This document shows, in pieces, positions 52,846 to 62,390 of a DNA stretch of 64,000 nucleotides. The notes below the pieces were generated by a model. It did not search any database, was not told the origin of the DNA, and was given only the letters and a program-made list of their open reading frames with translations. The DNA is from CALMUP01 sp035327305 (GTDB taxonomy: Bacteria > Verrucomicrobiota > Kiritimatiellia > CAIVKH01), in the NCBI GenBank assembly GCA_035327305.1, contig DAOLDL010000002.1, positions 1 through 64,000 on the forward strand. Direction: 5' to 3'. The translations under genes were made by a program, and so were the position numbers. Every line of letters starts with the position of its first letter. The first letter of the stretch is position 1.

Positions 52846-55800
52846 ATGAACTCCACCTTTTCGATTATTGATGGTAACGAAGCCGCCGCCGCAATTGCGC
52901 ACAAAGTCAGTGAAGTTTGCGCAATCTATCCGATCACGCCTTCCTCCAACATGGGCGAACTGGCCGACCAATGGTCCAGCGAGGGCCGCACGAACATCTG
53001 GGGCACCGTCCCGCTGGTTGTTGAGATGCAAAGTGAAGGTGGCGCCGCAGGCGCTGTTCACGGCGCATTGCAAACCGGAGCCATGGCCACCACGTTCACC
53101 GCGTCCCAGGGATTACTTCTCATGATCCCCAACATGTATAAAATCGCCGGTGAATTGACTCCGGCGGTATTTCATGTATCTGCACGAGCAATTGCATGCC
53201 AGGGTCTTTCCATTTTTGGTGACCATGCCGACATCATGTCCGTGCGCGGGACCGGATTCGCCCTCCTTGGCGCCGCTTCAGTGCAGGAAGCCGCCGACAT
53301 GGCATTGATCGCCCATTCCACCACGTTAAAGACCCGGGTTCCATTTATTCACTTCTTTGATGGATTCCGTACATCTCATGAAGTAAACAAGGTCGTAACG
53401 CCGGATGACGATGTCATACGCGCCATGATTGATGAGGAAGCCGTGCTGGCTCATCGGGCACGCGCCTTGAATCCTGACAAACCCGTCATGCGCGGAACGG
53501 CACAAAATCCTGATGTGTACTTTCAAGGTCGCGAAACCGTGAATCCATTTTATGCGGCAGTTCCTGATGCCGTTCAGTCCGCCATGGATCAGTTGGCTTC
53601 ACTGACCGGACGTAAGTACAAACTTTATGATTACTACGGCCATGCTGAAGCCGAACGCGTGGTTGTCCTGATGGGATCAGGGGTTGAAACCGTCAAGGAA
53701 ACGATTGATGTCCTGTTGGCCAATGGAGAAAAAGTCGGCGTTCTGATGGTCCGGTTATTCCGCCCGTTTTCCGCCGGACATTTCGCCGCCGCCCTGCCCG
53801 CCACGGTAAAGACACTTGCCGTACTGGATCGATCCAAGGAACCGGGATCTGCCGGAGAGCCCCTGTATCAGGATGTCATCACCGCCCTGGTGGAACAATT
53901 CAATGATGGCAGGTTGTCCATGCCGTCCCTACCCCGGATCATTGGCGGACGCTACGGACTTTCCTCCAAGGAATTCACCCCGGCTATGGTAAAAGCCGTA
54001 TATGACGAATGCGCGAAAGCACAACCCAAAAATCACTTCACGGTAGGTATCAACGACGATGTTTCGCATACCAGCCTGGAAATCGATCCCGACTTCGTGA
54101 TTGAATCCGATAAAGTTGTCCGGGCCGTGTTTTATGGACTTGGTGCGGATGGCACGGTCGGTGCAAACAAAAACTCGATCAAGATTATCGGGGAAGAGAC
54201 AGATTTTTATACACAGGGTTATTTTGTCTATGACTCAAAAAAATCCGGATCGCAAACGGTTTCACATCTTCGTTTCGGTCCCGACCCCATTCGCTCCACC
54301 TACCTGATTCAATCCGCCAACTTTGTCGGATGTCACCAATTTGGCTTCCTGGAAAAAACCGATGTGCTCAAGCTGGCCGCGCCCGGCTCGGTATTTCTTC
54401 TTAACAGTCCCTTCGGCCCGGATGACGTCTGGAACAAATTGCCGGGACGAATCCAGGAACAAATCATTGCCCGTAAGATATCGTTTTACGTCATTGATGC
54501 CTACAAAGTCGCCAGGGAAAGCGGCATGGGTTCGCGCATCAACACCATCATGCAAACCTGCTTTTTCGCAATCTCCGGCGTTTTGCCGCGCGACAAAGCC
54601 ATTGAACAAATCAAGAAGGCGATCGAAAAAACCTACAAACGAAAAGGCGTGGAAGTTGTTCAAAAGAATTTCGCCGCCGTGGATCATACCCTTGCCCATC
54701 TTTATCAGGTAAATGTGCCGTCAGCCGTCACCGCTGACACCGCGCCGCCGCGAATTGTCTCAGACAACGCTCCTGAATTTGTACAAAGTGTACTCGTCCC
54801 GATGATGATCGGAGAAGCCGACAATCTGCCGGTAAGCAAGATGCCGGTAGACGGGACATTCCCCACAGCAACGACGAAATGGGAAAAAAGAAACATTTCC
54901 GACATGGTGCCGGTTTGGGATGAAACAATTTGCATCCAGTGCGGACTTTGCGGACTGGTCTGCCCTCACAGCGTCATACGTTCCAAAACCTATGATGAAT
55001 CGCACTTAACCCATGCGCCCGCCGCATTCAAATCCGCTACCTTACGAGGCAAGGATGTCGCACCAGGATCACGGTATACCTTGCAGGTTTACATTGAAGA
55101 CTGTACCGGGTGCGGACTATGCGTCGGGGTATGCCCGACCAAAAACAAGCAGGAGGTCGGATTACGCGCAATCAATATGGAAGCCAAGGCTCCCGTTTTC
55201 GAAGACGAGCGTGAAAATATCCGTTTTTACGAAACGTTGCCGGTCAATACGGATCCGACACTGGATGGAACCCTGGTCAAGGATGTGCAGTACATGGATC
55301 CTTTGTTCGAGTTCTCTGGAGCTTGCAGTGGTTGCGGAGAAACGCCGTACGTTAAAATATTAAGTCAGCTTTTCGGTGATCGCATGCTGGTGGCCAACGC
55401 CACCGGCTGTTCATCGATTTATGGCGGAAACCTTCCTTCCACCCCTTGGTCAGTCGATCATCTGGGACGAGGCCCCGCCTGGTCGAATTCGCTGTTTGAG
55501 GACAATGCCGAGTTTGGATTCGGATACCGGCTGACCCTCGATAAACATTCGGAATATGCCAGTGAATTGATAAAGAAATTCGGACCGCAATTGGGCGATC
55601 AACTGGTAGACGATATCCTGAACGGAAGAAGAACCGGTAAAGCCGAGGTGGAAAAACAACGGGAACGAGTATCTGCCGCCAAAGAAATATTAACGTCCGT
55701 CAAAGATCCGGACGCGCGGCGCCTGTTGTCGATTATTGATTGTCTGGTCAACCGCAGTATTTGGATTATGGGGGGAGACGGATGGGCGTACGATATCGGG

Positions 55801-56442
55801 TACGGCGGATTGGATCACGTACTCGCCTCGGGACGCGATATCAATGTGCTGGTTCTGGACACCGAAGTATATTCCAACACCGGTGGTCAGATGTCCAAAT
55901 CAACGCCACGCGGCGCGGTGGCAAAATTTGCCGCCGGTGGCAAACAATTGGGCAAAAAAGACCTTGGCCTACTGGCCATTTCCTATGGTCATGTCTACGT
56001 TGCCCGGGTTGCGATGGGCGCAAATCCACGCCAGACCTTGCGGGCATTGGTTGAAGCAGAACAATATCCTGGACCATCGCTGGTCATTGCCTACAGCCAC
56101 TGCATTGCACACGGCATCGATATGGCAAATGGTCTGAAACAGCAAAAACTCGCGGTCGACAGCGCACACTGGCCGCTTTACCGGTTCAATCCGGGTCTGA
56201 TGGGATCGGACAAAAACCCGTTCAGTCTCGACAGCAAACCTCCCACCATTTCACTCCGGGATTATGCTTACAACGAAGTTCGCTACCGGATGCTTCATCA
56301 CAGCCATCCCGAAGAAGCCAGCCGGTTGCTCAAATTGGCGGAGCAGGATGTCAAGGAGCGCTGGGCCATTCACGAAAGCCTTGTTAAACGCTATGAACCC
56401 GCACCGGCTGTTGCCGCCGTTGAAAGCAGGAGCACGACATGA
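52846..56442 (+). CDS. nifJ: Pyruvate:ferredoxin (flavodoxin) oxidoreductase
   Basis: A fused, 1198-residue enzyme oxidising pyruvate and CoA to acetyl-CoA, CO2 and reduced ferredoxin. I chose the second ATG (MNSTFSIIDGNEAAAAIAHKV) to match the family start; the first lies 12 bases upstream. Domain I has AIYPITPSSNMGELAD and FTASQGLLLMIPNM, and a middle CoA-region domain follows. The 2x[4Fe-4S] domain has CIQCGLCGLVCPHSV (near 695) and CTGCGLCVGVCPTKN. The TPP domain has FSGACSGCGETPYVK, GCSSIYGGNLPSTPW and GDGWAYDIGYGGLD (near 978). It leads the PFOR-Ech operon and overlaps the next gene by ATGA. Confidence 0.97.
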   Translation: MNSTFSIIDGNEAAAAIAHKVSEVCAIYPITPSSNMGELADQWSSEGRTNIWGTVPLVVEMQSEGGAAGAVHGALQTGAMATTFTASQGLLLMIPNMYKIAGELTPAVFHVSARAIACQGLSIFGDHADIMSVRGTGFALLGAASVQEAADMALIAHSTTLKTRVPFIHFFDGFRTSHEVNKVVTPDDDVIRAMIDEEAVLAHRARALNPDKPVMRGTAQNPDVYFQGRETVNPFYAAVPDAVQSAMDQLASLTGRKYKLYDYYGHAEAERVVVLMGSGVETVKETIDVLLANGEKVGVLMVRLFRPFSAGHFAAALPATVKTLAVLDRSKEPGSAGEPLYQDVITALVEQFNDGRLSMPSLPRIIGGRYGLSSKEFTPAMVKAVYDECAKAQPKNHFTVGINDDVSHTSLEIDPDFVIESDKVVRAVFYGLGADGTVGANKNSIKIIGEETDFYTQGYFVYDSKKSGSQTVSHLRFGPDPIRSTYLIQSANFVGCHQFGFLEKTDVLKLAAPGSVFLLNSPFGPDDVWNKLPGRIQEQIIARKISFYVIDAYKVARESGMGSRINTIMQTCFFAISGVLPRDKAIEQIKKAIEKTYKRKGVEVVQKNFAAVDHTLAHLYQVNVPSAVTADTAPPRIVSDNAPEFVQSVLVPMMIGEADNLPVSKMPVDGTFPTATTKWEKRNISDMVPVWDETICIQCGLCGLVCPHSVIRSKTYDESHLTHAPAAFKSATLRGKDVAPGSRYTLQVYIEDCTGCGLCVGVCPTKNKQEVGLRAINMEAKAPVFEDERENIRFYETLPVNTDPTLDGTLVKDVQYMDPLFEFSGACSGCGETPYVKILSQLFGDRMLVANATGCSSIYGGNLPSTPWSVDHLGRGPAWSNSLFEDNAEFGFGYRLTLDKHSEYASELIKKFGPQLGDQLVDDILNGRRTGKAEVEKQRERVSAAKEILTSVKDPDARRLLSIIDCLVNRSIWIMGGDGWAYDIGYGGLDHVLASGRDINVLVLDTEVYSNTGGQMSKSTPRGAVAKFAAGGKQLGKKDLGLLAISYGHVYVARVAMGANPRQTLRALVEAEQYPGPSLVIAYSHCIAHGIDMANGLKQQKLAVDSAHWPLYRFNPGLMGSDKNPFSLDSKPPTISLRDYAYNEVRYRMLHHSHPEEASRLLKLAEQDVKERWAIHESLVKRYEPAPAVAAVESRSTT

Positions 56443-57455
56443 ACCTAAGTACCAACTATATGGGTCTTCATCTGAAAAATCCGCTCGTCCCCTCCGCGTC
56501 CCCCATCATGGAAAACGTGGACAACATCCGCCGGCTGGCCGACGCCGGAGCTTCCGCAGTTACCATGTTCTCCATATTCGAAGAGCAACTTCGCATGGAA
56601 GCGGCGGCTTTGGACCACTACACATCGGTAGGCGACAATATGTATGCGGAATCATTGTCGTTCTTTCCGCAAACGGATGAATACCATGTTGCACCGAACC
56701 GGTACCTCGACATCATTCACCGGGCTTCGCAGGCTGTTGACATTCCCATCATTGGAAGCTTGAACGGCATGACCAATGAAGGCTGGATTGACTACGCGGC
56801 GCAAATTGAAAAAGCCGGCGCCAAAGCACTGGAATTGAACATATTCATGATTCCCACCGACCCGAAAATCAGCGGTGGCAAGGTTGAGGAGTCCTATATC
56901 GATATCGTGAAGGCGGTCCGTGACGCAGTCTCCATTCCAATCGCGGTAAAAATGAATCCGTTCTTCAGTTCGATTGCCAATATGGCGAAAAGGTTTGAGG
57001 AAGCTGGCGCTGATGGACTGGTTCTCTTCAACCGGTTTATACAACCTGACTTCGATCTTGAAGAACTCGAAGTCGTGCCAAACCTCACCCTTAGCTCGCC
57101 CGGTGAAATCAGGCTTCCGCTCCGGTGGATTGCCATCCTGTATGGCCGTCTCGGCATATCGCTGGCGGCATCTCGCGGCGTTCATTCATCGCGTGAAGTT
57201 ATTAAATACATCCTGGCTGGCGCGGATATTGTTTGCATGACATCCGCCTTGCTCAAACAGGGCATCCCCTACCTCAACCACTTGCTCACCGATCTGGTCG
57301 CCTGGATGGATGAACATGAATACGAGTCGATCGAACAGATGAAAGGCGCCATGAGCCAGAAGTCCGTTTCCGATCCATCGGCATTCGAGCGCGCGAATTA
57401 TATCAAGACCATTGAGCATTTCAAACGACACCATGCCGCCAGCATGCCGTGGTAA
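56439..57455 (+). CDS. Dihydroorotate-dehydrogenase-like protein
   Basis: A 338-residue FMN-type beta/alpha barrel, MNLSTNYMGLHLKNPLVPSASPIMEN, with the phosphate-binding SRGVHSSREVIKYILAGADIV. Where true class 1 enzymes have L-E-L-N-x-S-C-P-N, this protein reads LELNIFMIPTD (near 133), so the catalytic Cys/Ser base is missing. It is therefore unlikely to make orotate. Genes of this family are often next to nifJ in other bacteria, and here it is translationally coupled to it. A role as a flavin electron carrier or in an associated redox step is plausible but unproven. Confidence 0.85.
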   Translation: MNLSTNYMGLHLKNPLVPSASPIMENVDNIRRLADAGASAVTMFSIFEEQLRMEAAALDHYTSVGDNMYAESLSFFPQTDEYHVAPNRYLDIIHRASQAVDIPIIGSLNGMTNEGWIDYAAQIEKAGAKALELNIFMIPTDPKISGGKVEESYIDIVKAVRDAVSIPIAVKMNPFFSSIANMAKRFEEAGADGLVLFNRFIQPDFDLEELEVVPNLTLSSPGEIRLPLRWIAILYGRLGISLAASRGVHSSREVIKYILAGADIVCMTSALLKQGIPYLNHLLTDLVAWMDEHEYESIEQMKGAMSQKSVSDPSAFERANYIKTIEHFKRHHAASMPW

Positions 57456-57492
57456 GTGATAGTGAATCAGTACAAAATAAGGAGAATAAAAA

Positions 57493-57681
57493 ATGAAAGT
57501 TGAAGTTGATGCCAGCACCTGCACGGGTTGTGCAGTTTGCAGTGATTTGGCGCCGGAAGTATTCGAATTGACGGATGACAATATTTCAATCGTCAAAACG
57601 CCTGAAGTGCCAGCCGGATTGGAAGACAAAGTTCAAGAAGCGGCCGATAGCTGTCCGGTAACCTGTATTGCCATTTCCTGA
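57493..57681 (+). CDS. [4Fe-4S] ferredoxin
   Basis: A 62-residue acidic ferredoxin with a single cluster motif, STCTGCAVCSDLAPEVF (Cys10, 13, 16) and the fourth ligand in DSCPVTCIAIS (Cys54; Cys58 is extra). AAGGAG precedes the start. Its place between PFOR and the Ech hydrogenase suggests it is the carrier between them. Confidence 0.95.
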   Translation: MKVEVDASTCTGCAVCSDLAPEVFELTDDNISIVKTPEVPAGLEDKVQEAADSCPVTCIAIS

Positions 57682-57756
57682 TCGGTGTCATTGCCGGTAT
57701 GCTGATGATTCTCATGCCGGTAGCGATTCTTTGACGGAATAAAGGACCGAACCAAC

Positions 57757-59640
57757 ATGCATGTTCCATTGGGATTAATTTTAGTTCCTCTTATCGGGGC
57801 ATTTGTCATGTTGGCATTGGGCCTCACGAAAATGCGAAAACCTCTGGTGATCGCATGTTCCACGGTTATTGGTCTTGGGTCCCTGCATCTGCTCTTCAAT
57901 CAACTGCATTCTGAATTTCTACTGATGCCAATCAATGAACACGATTGGCTTCCAGTATTCGGTTGGTTGGGACTGGGAATCGGCGTTCTCCTGTTCATCA
58001 TCAGCATTCGTCATCGACAGTACCTCGCGGCGATCTTGGCCGCGACACAGGCAACGCTGGCCTGGTGGGCCGAGCACCTCACGCATATTTCGGAACAAGT
58101 AGTGCCTGCGCCCATGGTAATTGATCATTTATCGACCATCATGGCGGCAATCGTCGGGCTGATCGGCGGACTGATTTGCGTCCATGCCGTTGGCTACATG
58201 AAAGATTGGCATGAACATCACAAAAACCTTCCTGATCGACGTAATGTTTTCTTTTTTCTCCTGTTTATTTTTCTCTCATCCATGTTTGGTTTGGTATTTG
58301 CCAACAGCCTGCCTTGGCTGGTCTTTTTCTGGGAAGTCACCACTATTTGTTCCTTTTTCCTGATCGGCTACGCACGTTCTGACGAAGCCATCAAAAACTC
58401 ATTTCTGGCTTTGAAGCTGAATCTGATTGGCGGGATTTTCATGACGTTGGGATGGATTCTGATTATCTGGCGGGGGGGAACCCTGGATATGCTTCAAATA
58501 GTGGCTTCCGGTGACGCACTTTACCTTTTGCCGGTTGCCATGATTTGTGTGGCTGGATTGGTCAAATCGGCCCAGTTTCCCTTCTCGCCCTGGTTACTCG
58601 GTGCGATGGTGGCGCCGACACCTGTTTCCGCCATGCTACATGCCAGCACCATGGTAAAGGCCGGTGTGTATGTAATCATCCGGTTTGCCCCGGTTTTGCA
58701 AGACACCACGGCCGGACTTATGATATCATTGATTGGTGCAACTACTTTTCTCCTCACCTCTCTGATCGCCATCGGCCAGAATAATGCCAAACGAGTTCTG
58801 GCTTACTCCACCATCGCCAACCTTGGCCTTATCGTTACATGCGCAGGCACCGGACAATACAATGCCATTTGGGCGGCCATACTATTAATTATATTCCACG
58901 CAGTCGCCAAAGCACTTCTGTTTCTAGCCGTTGGCACGGTTGAACATCGTCTTGGCAGTCGTGATATCGAGGATATGCAGGGACTTATTATGCGTCATCC
59001 GGCGCTTGCCGTGGCCATGTTGGTGGGAATCGCCGGGATGTTCCTGGCGCCTTTCGGATTATTGATAAGCAAATGGGCCGCACTGGAAGCACTGATTGTA
59101 GTCAATCCCATCCTGCCGATATTTGTTGTTTTCGGCAGTTCAGCGACGCTATTTTTCTGGGCAAAGTGGATGGGTAAAATCATTGGCGCGGAGCCTGGTA
59201 CCCGCCCGGTTCCTGATGACACCCACTCGCTCGAATTGATTGTGTTGGCGGTACTGACGTCCATGGTGATTGTCTGTTGCGCAGCTTTCCCCTGGGTCGC
59301 GGAAATGATGATCGACCCCTATGTTATTTCCGCCTACGGGCGCACCATGATTATTGATCGCGAGACCATGGTGGTCATGTCCATCATGCTCTTGCTGGTG
59401 GCGCTACTTCCGTTAAGCCTTCTTTATCGGGGTGGCGAACGTTTCCGTCGCGTGGCGCCTTATCTTGCAGGAGCCAACTACGAACACCCCTACCGATTCA
59501 CCGGCTCCGCCGGCAAAGAATATTCAATGGGATTCAAAAACTATTACCTGGCTGAATATCTTCCCGAGGCCGGTATATGCCGCTGGGGATATCTGGCTTC
59601 GCTGACACTATTGCTGGTACTCATGGTGGTGGCATTATGA
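57757..59640 (+). CDS. echA: Ech hydrogenase subunit A (NuoL/MrpA-like antiporter subunit)
   Basis: A 627-residue polytopic protein of the proton-pumping complex I subunit family, about 16 helices. Key residues of the pump are visible: the membrane glutamate in VFFWEVTTICSFFLIGYARS, the lysine and histidine region GLVKSAQFPFSPWLLGAMVAPTPVSAMLHASTMVKAGVY, and the broken-helix HAVAKALLFLAVG. It should translocate H+ or Na+. It overlaps echB by ATGA. The C-terminal part has an amphipathic segment and a last helix, as in long family members. Confidence 0.93.
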   Translation: MHVPLGLILVPLIGAFVMLALGLTKMRKPLVIACSTVIGLGSLHLLFNQLHSEFLLMPINEHDWLPVFGWLGLGIGVLLFIISIRHRQYLAAILAATQATLAWWAEHLTHISEQVVPAPMVIDHLSTIMAAIVGLIGGLICVHAVGYMKDWHEHHKNLPDRRNVFFFLLFIFLSSMFGLVFANSLPWLVFFWEVTTICSFFLIGYARSDEAIKNSFLALKLNLIGGIFMTLGWILIIWRGGTLDMLQIVASGDALYLLPVAMICVAGLVKSAQFPFSPWLLGAMVAPTPVSAMLHASTMVKAGVYVIIRFAPVLQDTTAGLMISLIGATTFLLTSLIAIGQNNAKRVLAYSTIANLGLIVTCAGTGQYNAIWAAILLIIFHAVAKALLFLAVGTVEHRLGSRDIEDMQGLIMRHPALAVAMLVGIAGMFLAPFGLLISKWAALEALIVVNPILPIFVVFGSSATLFFWAKWMGKIIGAEPGTRPVPDDTHSLELIVLAVLTSMVIVCCAAFPWVAEMMIDPYVISAYGRTMIIDRETMVVMSIMLLLVALLPLSLLYRGGERFRRVAPYLAGANYEHPYRFTGSAGKEYSMGFKNYYLAEYLPEAGICRWGYLASLTLLLVLMVVAL

Positions 59641-60503
59641 CGCGAAACTTTCTGGCGGGATTTGCTTATCTATTGCTGGCGCCGGTGATCGGCGCCGTAT
59701 TGGCCGGCATTGACCGCCGCATCACGGCACGCATGCAAGGTCGACGCGGTCCCCCCATCCTTCAGCCGATTTACGATTTATTCAAACTACTTCAGAAAGA
59801 GCCGATCGGTGTTCGTCGCACCGGACATTTTTTTGTATTTGGCCATCTGATTTTCATGATGGCGGCAGGATTTGAATTTTTCTTTGGCGGCGACTTGTTG
59901 ATTGTGATTTTCGCGTTTGCGCTTTCCAGCGTATTCCTCGTTTTGGGAGCCTATGCCGCCCATTCACCCTTCAGTCACATTGGCGCCGAACGTGAATTGC
60001 TCCAGATGATGGCGGCCGAACCGATTCTCCTGCTGACCGCCATGGGATTTTATCTCGCAAACGGAAGCTTCCGTGTGGAACAGATATCCACACATCCCGT
60101 TCCGGCACTGTATGTTCTACCCGGTATATTTGCCGCGCTCGCCTTTATTCTAACCATTAAACTTCGCAAATCACCATTTGACCTTGCCACGTCCCATCAC
60201 GCTCATCAGGAAATCGTCAAAGGACTGACCACGGAATTTTCCGGCGTTTCCCTTGCACTGGTGGAAATTGCGCACTGGTATGAAACGATCATGCTGTTGG
60301 GTCTGTTTTACCTTTTTCTCGCACCCTATCCGGTCGCGGCCATCCTCCTCGTTGCGGTTGTTTACGGACTCGAAATCCTGCTGGATAATACCAGCGCCCG
60401 CATGAAATGGCAGTGGGCAATGAAAAGCTCCTGGACAACCGCCTCCATTCTCGGCGCCATCAACCTCATTGTGATTTATTACTGGCTGGGAGGACAGCCA
60501 TGA
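59637..60503 (+). CDS. echB: Ech hydrogenase subunit B (NuoH-like)
   Basis: A 288-residue membrane subunit with about eight helices, the anchor linking the hydrophilic module to the pump. The NuoH/HyfC signature RITARMQGRRGPPILQPIYDLFKLLQKEP is at residues 27-54, and the loop GAERELLQMMAAEPILL and SPFDLATSHHAHQEIVKGL follow. The start at 59637 overlaps the echA stop, and the stop overlaps echC. Confidence 0.93.
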   Translation: MTRNFLAGFAYLLLAPVIGAVLAGIDRRITARMQGRRGPPILQPIYDLFKLLQKEPIGVRRTGHFFVFGHLIFMMAAGFEFFFGGDLLIVIFAFALSSVFLVLGAYAAHSPFSHIGAERELLQMMAAEPILLLTAMGFYLANGSFRVEQISTHPVPALYVLPGIFAALAFILTIKLRKSPFDLATSHHAHQEIVKGLTTEFSGVSLALVEIAHWYETIMLLGLFYLFLAPYPVAAILLVAVVYGLEILLDNTSARMKWQWAMKSSWTTASILGAINLIVIYYWLGGQP

Positions 60504-60943
60504 GCTTTTTCACCAAATCGCCATGGATTGTCCATTACGACGGCGCCAGTTGTAACGGTTGCGACATCGAAGTGCTGGCCTGCTTGACTCCCCGTTATGA
60601 TGTGGAGCGATTCGGATGCATTAACACCGGCAACCCCAAACATGCCGACATTTTGCTCATCACCGGCTATATCAATGAACAAAGTGAGCCGGTAGTCAGG
60701 GCCATCTACGAGCAGATGGCTGACCCCAAGGTCGTAGTCGCCATTGGTATTTGCGCAACAAGCGGTGGAATCTTCAAGGATTGCTACAACACCAAAGGTG
60801 GTGTGGATACGGTCATTCCGGTTGATGTCTATGTGCCCGGTTGCGCCGCACGCCCAGAATCCATCATCGATGGCGTGGTAAAAGGCATCGCCATACTCGA
60901 CCAGAAGCGCAAAACACTTAAGGAGTCGCGCAAAGCATCATGA
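60500..60943 (+). CDS. echC: Ech hydrogenase small subunit (NuoB-like)
   Basis: A 147-residue small subunit of a group 4 [NiFe] hydrogenase, carrying the proximal [4Fe-4S] cluster. Ligands: YDGASCNGCDIEVLACLTP (Cys18, 21), ICATSGGIF and VYVPGCAARPESI. The ATG overlaps the echB stop and the TGA overlaps echD. There is no Tat signal, as expected for a cytoplasm-facing membrane hydrogenase. Confidence 0.96.
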   Translation: MSFFTKSPWIVHYDGASCNGCDIEVLACLTPRYDVERFGCINTGNPKHADILLITGYINEQSEPVVRAIYEQMADPKVVVAIGICATSGGIFKDCYNTKGGVDTVIPVDVYVPGCAARPESIIDGVVKGIAILDQKRKTLKESRKAS

Positions 60944-61317
60944 TCCCCGAGCAAGTCATTCATGAAATTGATTCAACCGATCTGCTTGAACGCACGCAGA
61001 TCATGAAGCGTGAAGGATGGCGACTGGTGCAGATTTGCGCCACGACGCTGGACGCCTTTGAAATGAGCTACAGCTTTACCATCGACAACCGATTTGAGCA
61101 TTTCCGGCTTAAAATCCCATTACAGCAACCGATCCTGCCCAGCATTACCGAAATATACTTTGGCGCCTTTGCCTATGAGAATGAATTGCACGACCTTTTC
61201 GGCATTTCGTTCCAAGGACTCAAACTCGATTACGCCGGCAACTTTTTCAAGACGTCGGTTAAAAAGCCGTTTGCCACCAGCATGTGCGTGATTAAAAAAG
61301 GAGAAGCCGGTGTCTGA
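60940..61317 (+). CDS. echD: Ech hydrogenase subunit D (NuoC-like)
   Basis: A 125-residue protein corresponding to the complex I 30-kDa subunit. The conserved end is EIYFGAFAYENELHDLFGISFQGLKLDY. It overlaps the catalytic subunit gene by eight bases. Confidence 0.92.
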   Translation: MIPEQVIHEIDSTDLLERTQIMKREGWRLVQICATTLDAFEMSYSFTIDNRFEHFRLKIPLQQPILPSITEIYFGAFAYENELHDLFGISFQGLKLDYAGNFFKTSVKKPFATSMCVIKKGEAGV

Positions 61318-62389
61318 ACGAACGGTCATTCCATTCGGGCCTCAACACCCTGTCCTGCCGGAGCCTATCCATATCGATCTGGTGGTGGAAGATGAGCATG
61401 TCAAAGAGGCCATCCCCTCCTTTGGCTTTATTCATCGCGGACTTGAGAAGCTGGTTGAGAAAAAAGATTTCAACGAATTCACCTACGTTGCGGAGCGGGT
61501 GTGCGGCATCTGCAGTTACATTCATGGCATGGGGTATTGCCAAGCCGTGGAAAAAGTCATGAATGTCGAAATCCCGCCCCGTGCAAATTACCTCCGGGTA
61601 TTTTGGGCGGAACTTTCCCGGGCGCACAGTCATTTGATGTGGGCAGGTTTGCTGGCCGATGCGTTTGGTTTTGAGAACCTCTTCATGCAGTGCTGGCGGA
61701 TTCGCGAAACGCTTCTCGATGTAATCGAGGAAACCACCGGCGGTCGCGTCATTTTCGGATCCGCCAAAATCGGCGGTGTGCGCCGCGATGTCGATAATGA
61801 AACGTTGAAACGTTGCGCGGCCAAAGTCGCCTCTGCAGCGGTTGAGTTTGAGGAAATTAAAAAGGTTTTCCGCGACGACTATTCAGTAAAGTCGCGCTTG
61901 TGTGGGATCGGCATGCTTTCCCGCGATAATGCATGGGAACTTGGCGCGGTCGGACCGACTCTTCGAGGCAGTGGCATTAGCACCGATACCCGGCTTGAAG
62001 GATATGCGGCCTACCGCGACTTATCCATAACCCCGATCGTGGAAACCGCTTGTGACAGCTATGCGCGTTGCATGGTGCGACTGCATGAAATCAGCCAATC
62101 CCTTGATCTCATTCAGGAAGTTGCGGCCCGCACCCCCGAAGGTCCGGTTTTCGAAAAACCCAAGGGCTACCCCAATGGCGAATATTTTGCCCGATTGGAA
62201 CAGCCTCGCGGTGAAGTCATTTATTATGTAAAAGGTAATGGAACGAAGAACTTGAGTCGGTTCCGGGTACGAACCCCGACGTTTGCCAATATTCCCGCCC
62301 TGCTTCACATGTTGCAAGGATGCGAACTGGCGGATGTCGGCTTGATCGTGCTTACGATCGACCCATGTATCAGTTGTGCGGAGCGATGA
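61310..62389 (+). CDS. echE: Ech [NiFe] hydrogenase large (catalytic) subunit
   Basis: A 359-residue subunit, GTG start with AAAAGGAG just upstream. Both nickel-binding pairs are present: RVCGICSYIHG (Cys65, Cys68) and DPCISCAER (Cys353, Cys356), so it should be a true hydrogenase and not a NuoD-like relic. The protein ends three residues after the last Cys, leaving no C-terminal peptide to be cleaved; I recall the same in other Ech-type enzymes. It should use reduced ferredoxin to make H2, or run in reverse. Maturation (hyp) genes are not in the window. Confidence 0.96.
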   Translation: MSERTVIPFGPQHPVLPEPIHIDLVVEDEHVKEAIPSFGFIHRGLEKLVEKKDFNEFTYVAERVCGICSYIHGMGYCQAVEKVMNVEIPPRANYLRVFWAELSRAHSHLMWAGLLADAFGFENLFMQCWRIRETLLDVIEETTGGRVIFGSAKIGGVRRDVDNETLKRCAAKVASAAVEFEEIKKVFRDDYSVKSRLCGIGMLSRDNAWELGAVGPTLRGSGISTDTRLEGYAAYRDLSITPIVETACDSYARCMVRLHEISQSLDLIQEVAARTPEGPVFEKPKGYPNGEYFARLEQPRGEVIYYVKGNGTKNLSRFRVRTPTFANIPALLHMLQGCELADVGLIVLTIDPCISCAER

Positions 62390-62390
62390 A

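Noticed and set aside
57678..57733. Hydrophobic reading LIGVIAGMLMILMPVAIL just after the ferredoxin stop
   Set aside because: It looks like a membrane helix, but it lacks a start codon with a ribosome site in frame and is open only by reading out of phase through the ferredoxin end.
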